A DNA stretch of 44,244 bases from assembly GCA_016793245.1 (NCBI GenBank), contig JAEUHW010000280.1, positions 1 through 44,244 on the forward strand, given 5' to 3'. This DNA is from Planctomycetota bacterium (GTDB lineage: Bacteria; Planctomycetota; UBA1135; JADKAF01). The stretch's first letter is position 1. Each line of letters starts with the position of its first letter. A program made the translations under genes and the position numbers. This document shows positions 42,802 to 44,244 of this stretch, one piece after another. Under the pieces are notes generated by a model that worked only from the letters and a program-made list of their open reading frames with translations, was not told where the DNA came from and ran no database searches.

Positions 42802-42895
42802 GCTTCGTCGACGAAGCCTCCCCCTCGGGGGGACCGAAGGCGAGACGGGTTGATCAACCCTGTCACTTTCCCACCCCCACAGGGAATGCCCTGTG
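42802..42895 (+). promoter_or_regulatory. Palindromes in the leader of the 409-aa protein
   Basis: A 16-bp perfect palindrome GCTTCGTCGACGAAGC (42802-42817), a 14-bp GGGTTGATCAACCC (42847-42860, imperfect at the outermost pair in context) and a 7-bp hairpin CACAGGG/CCCTGTG with loop AATG (42878-42895) lie in the 282 bp before the gene. The last is about 24 nt from the start codon and could affect translation. Palindromes of this size may bind regulators, but some are expected by chance. Confidence 0.3.
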
Positions 42896-42919
42896 AAGTT
42901 CCCTCGGAGACTCGAGACC

Positions 42920-44149
42920 ATGCACAAGCTCCTTAGCTTGATGGCGATTGCCGCCGGCCTGTCGGCCCCGGCTTTCGCGCAGATCGCCGTTGCGCAGCAC
43001 GACGGCAGCACCGACTTCACCAGCCGCGGCATCGCGGGCACCGTCGATGGTTGGGCGCACAACGGCTACAAGGTCGACCGCCAGGGCGGCGGCATCGGCT
43101 CCGGCCTCGCTGGCTGGCAGACGATCATGCAGGACCAGAACTGCGTGACCCTGGAGATCTTCCAGTTCGCGATCTTCGGCGGTAACGCGGATCGCACGAC
43201 CGGCCTGCCTCGCGCCGCCGCTCCGACCTGGGGCGCTCCCGATTCGTGGCCGGACGTGAACAACGTCCTCGGCGCCACCGCGACCTTCCTCTCGCCCACC
43301 GGTCCGGCTTCGCCCTGCGCGTGGATCTTCACCACGAACTTCGCCTCGCCGGTCGACATGACGACCGAAGGCGACGTCTTCACCAGCACGCTCCTGGTGT
43401 CGAACCTCGGCTGGGTTGCCGACGGCTCGAGCTCGCACATCTCGATCTCGCAGGCTTCGGCCGGCGCGGCGGCTCGCGAATACCCGATCACCTCGGCGGA
43501 CGCGAACACGAACACCGAGATGAACAACGAGTTCGGCATCTGCTGGACCGGTCTCGGCCCGGCATCGGGTGGTGCGGTCCTCACCCCCGGCTCCAAGCGC
43601 TACTGGCTGAACAACCTGCGCTACACCCACACCAGCCGCGCGGGTGTCGAAGACACCAGCGGTCAGTTCGGCGCCATCTTCGGCGCACTCGGCCCGCAGA
43701 ACTTCGGCATGGCCGGCTCTTACCCGGACGCCGCGAACATCACCGGCCAGCCGGCTCTGACCCCGCGCGCTGACGAGCTCCTCTGGAGCGATCAGCACGC
43801 CCTCGACTTCGCCGCTGGCGCTGGCATCGGCCAGGTGCTCCTCGCGTCCTCGATGCTGCGCGACCTCATCGGCGGACCGCTCCCGCTGCCGGGCACGGGC
43901 CTCCTCGAGATCAACCCGACCGACCCGCTGTTCAACATCGGCGCGTCGATCCCGGGCATGCTGGCGCCGATCACGAACCTCGGCGTCCCGACGATCTACG
44001 ACCCGCTGATCCCGTTGACCCAGCAGCCCGGCATCGCGCCGATCCTGCACATCAACCAGGTCAACATCTACGCTCAGGTCGTCCGCCTCGACCTCGTCGC
44101 GGGCACGGCCTCCCTGGGCTCGTGCGACGCCCACTCGTTCCGCCTGTGA
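42920..44149 (+). CDS. Secreted protein of unknown function, 409 aa
   Basis: ATG 42920 begins a clear signal peptide (MHKLLSLMAIAAGLSAPAFA). An earlier in-frame GTG at 42893 would add residues before it and lies inside the hairpin, so it is less likely. The mature protein is rich in Gly, Thr, Asn and Ala with few charges, and has three Cys (NCVTLEI, PCAWIF, ICWTG) plus GSCDAH near the C-terminus. This composition resembles beta-rich surface or exported proteins of environmental bacteria. No family recognised. The first 95 nt after its stop are non-coding and show only a small G+C hairpin (GAGGC/GCCTC). Confidence 0.7.
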   Translation: MHKLLSLMAIAAGLSAPAFAQIAVAQHDGSTDFTSRGIAGTVDGWAHNGYKVDRQGGGIGSGLAGWQTIMQDQNCVTLEIFQFAIFGGNADRTTGLPRAAAPTWGAPDSWPDVNNVLGATATFLSPTGPASPCAWIFTTNFASPVDMTTEGDVFTSTLLVSNLGWVADGSSSHISISQASAGAAAREYPITSADANTNTEMNNEFGICWTGLGPASGGAVLTPGSKRYWLNNLRYTHTSRAGVEDTSGQFGAIFGALGPQNFGMAGSYPDAANITGQPALTPRADELLWSDQHALDFAAGAGIGQVLLASSMLRDLIGGPLPLPGTGLLEINPTDPLFNIGASIPGMLAPITNLGVPTIYDPLIPLTQQPGIAPILHINQVNIYAQVVRLDLVAGTASLGSCDAHSFRL

Positions 44150-44244
44150 GCGAGTGCTCGATCGGTGGAGCCACGCTCCTAGGCTGAGCTGATCTACCGG
44201 GGGGCGAGCCCCCACCGAACGAGAGGCCGGGCCTCGCTTCCGCT

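Overview
The window is about 44 kb of GC-rich (roughly two-thirds G+C), densely coding bacterial chromosome. LpxA, an OprP-type porin, an Mla lipid-transport operon and many signal peptides show a diderm cell. The mix of secreted amidohydrolase paralogues, an FG-GAP/ASPIC-UnbV protein, a PilM/PilN fusion, a small ECF sigma module and frequent starts without a Shine-Dalgarno site fits a Planctomycetota-like lineage. That placement is inference, because no rRNA or phylogenetic marker was compared. No phage, transposase, CRISPR array or plasmid gene is visible.

Layout. 147-1766: tRNA-Arg(CCT) and an OprP-like porin with its own terminator (minus). 1981-3018: a TrpD2/YbiB-like protein (minus). 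3019-3655: gene-free but full of inverted repeats ending in a plus-strand terminator-like hairpin. 3656-17187: one minus-strand run of eight secreted amidohydrolase-family genes (nine catalytic-type domains), many joined by ATGA overlaps or gaps of 2-15 nt. Only two of the eight keep the HxH metal ligands, and four carry Lys/Glu-rich inserts. 17676-22732: lpxA, convergent recD2, rpsU with a hairpin-rich leader, and an RluA-family pseudouridine synthase. 22802-25709: two small proteins, a polytopic membrane protein and an alpha/beta hydrolase. 25706-25797: a short inverted-repeat element holding the stop codons of both flanking genes. 25794-28395: a PilM-PilN type fusion and a PilO-like partner. 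28474-30241: ECF sigma factor, anti-sigma-like membrane protein and a small membrane-anchored CpxP/CnrX-like protein. 30380-31675: ribBA. 31967-33124: a membrane-anchored trypsin-like protease. 33249-35568: mlaE-mlaF-mlaD. 35774-36478: tandem TRL-family lipoproteins with promoter and terminator. 36653-39349: purH and prfB, the latter with a programmed +1 frameshift. 39418-44149: a small unknown protein, an FG-GAP/ASPIC-UnbV protein and two secreted proteins of unknown function.

The most unusual content is the amidohydrolase array. Two apparently metal-competent enzymes (6373-7566 and 7592-8821) sit among six paralogues whose HxH motif is degenerate, all predicted to be exported, which suggests a periplasmic set of active and non-catalytic subunits. 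The clearest precise signal is the prfB frameshift (AAGGAG, 3 nt, CTT TGA C), without which the gene looks truncated. Other points to examine are the structured interval 3415-3622, the rpsU leader and the 92-bp element at 25706.
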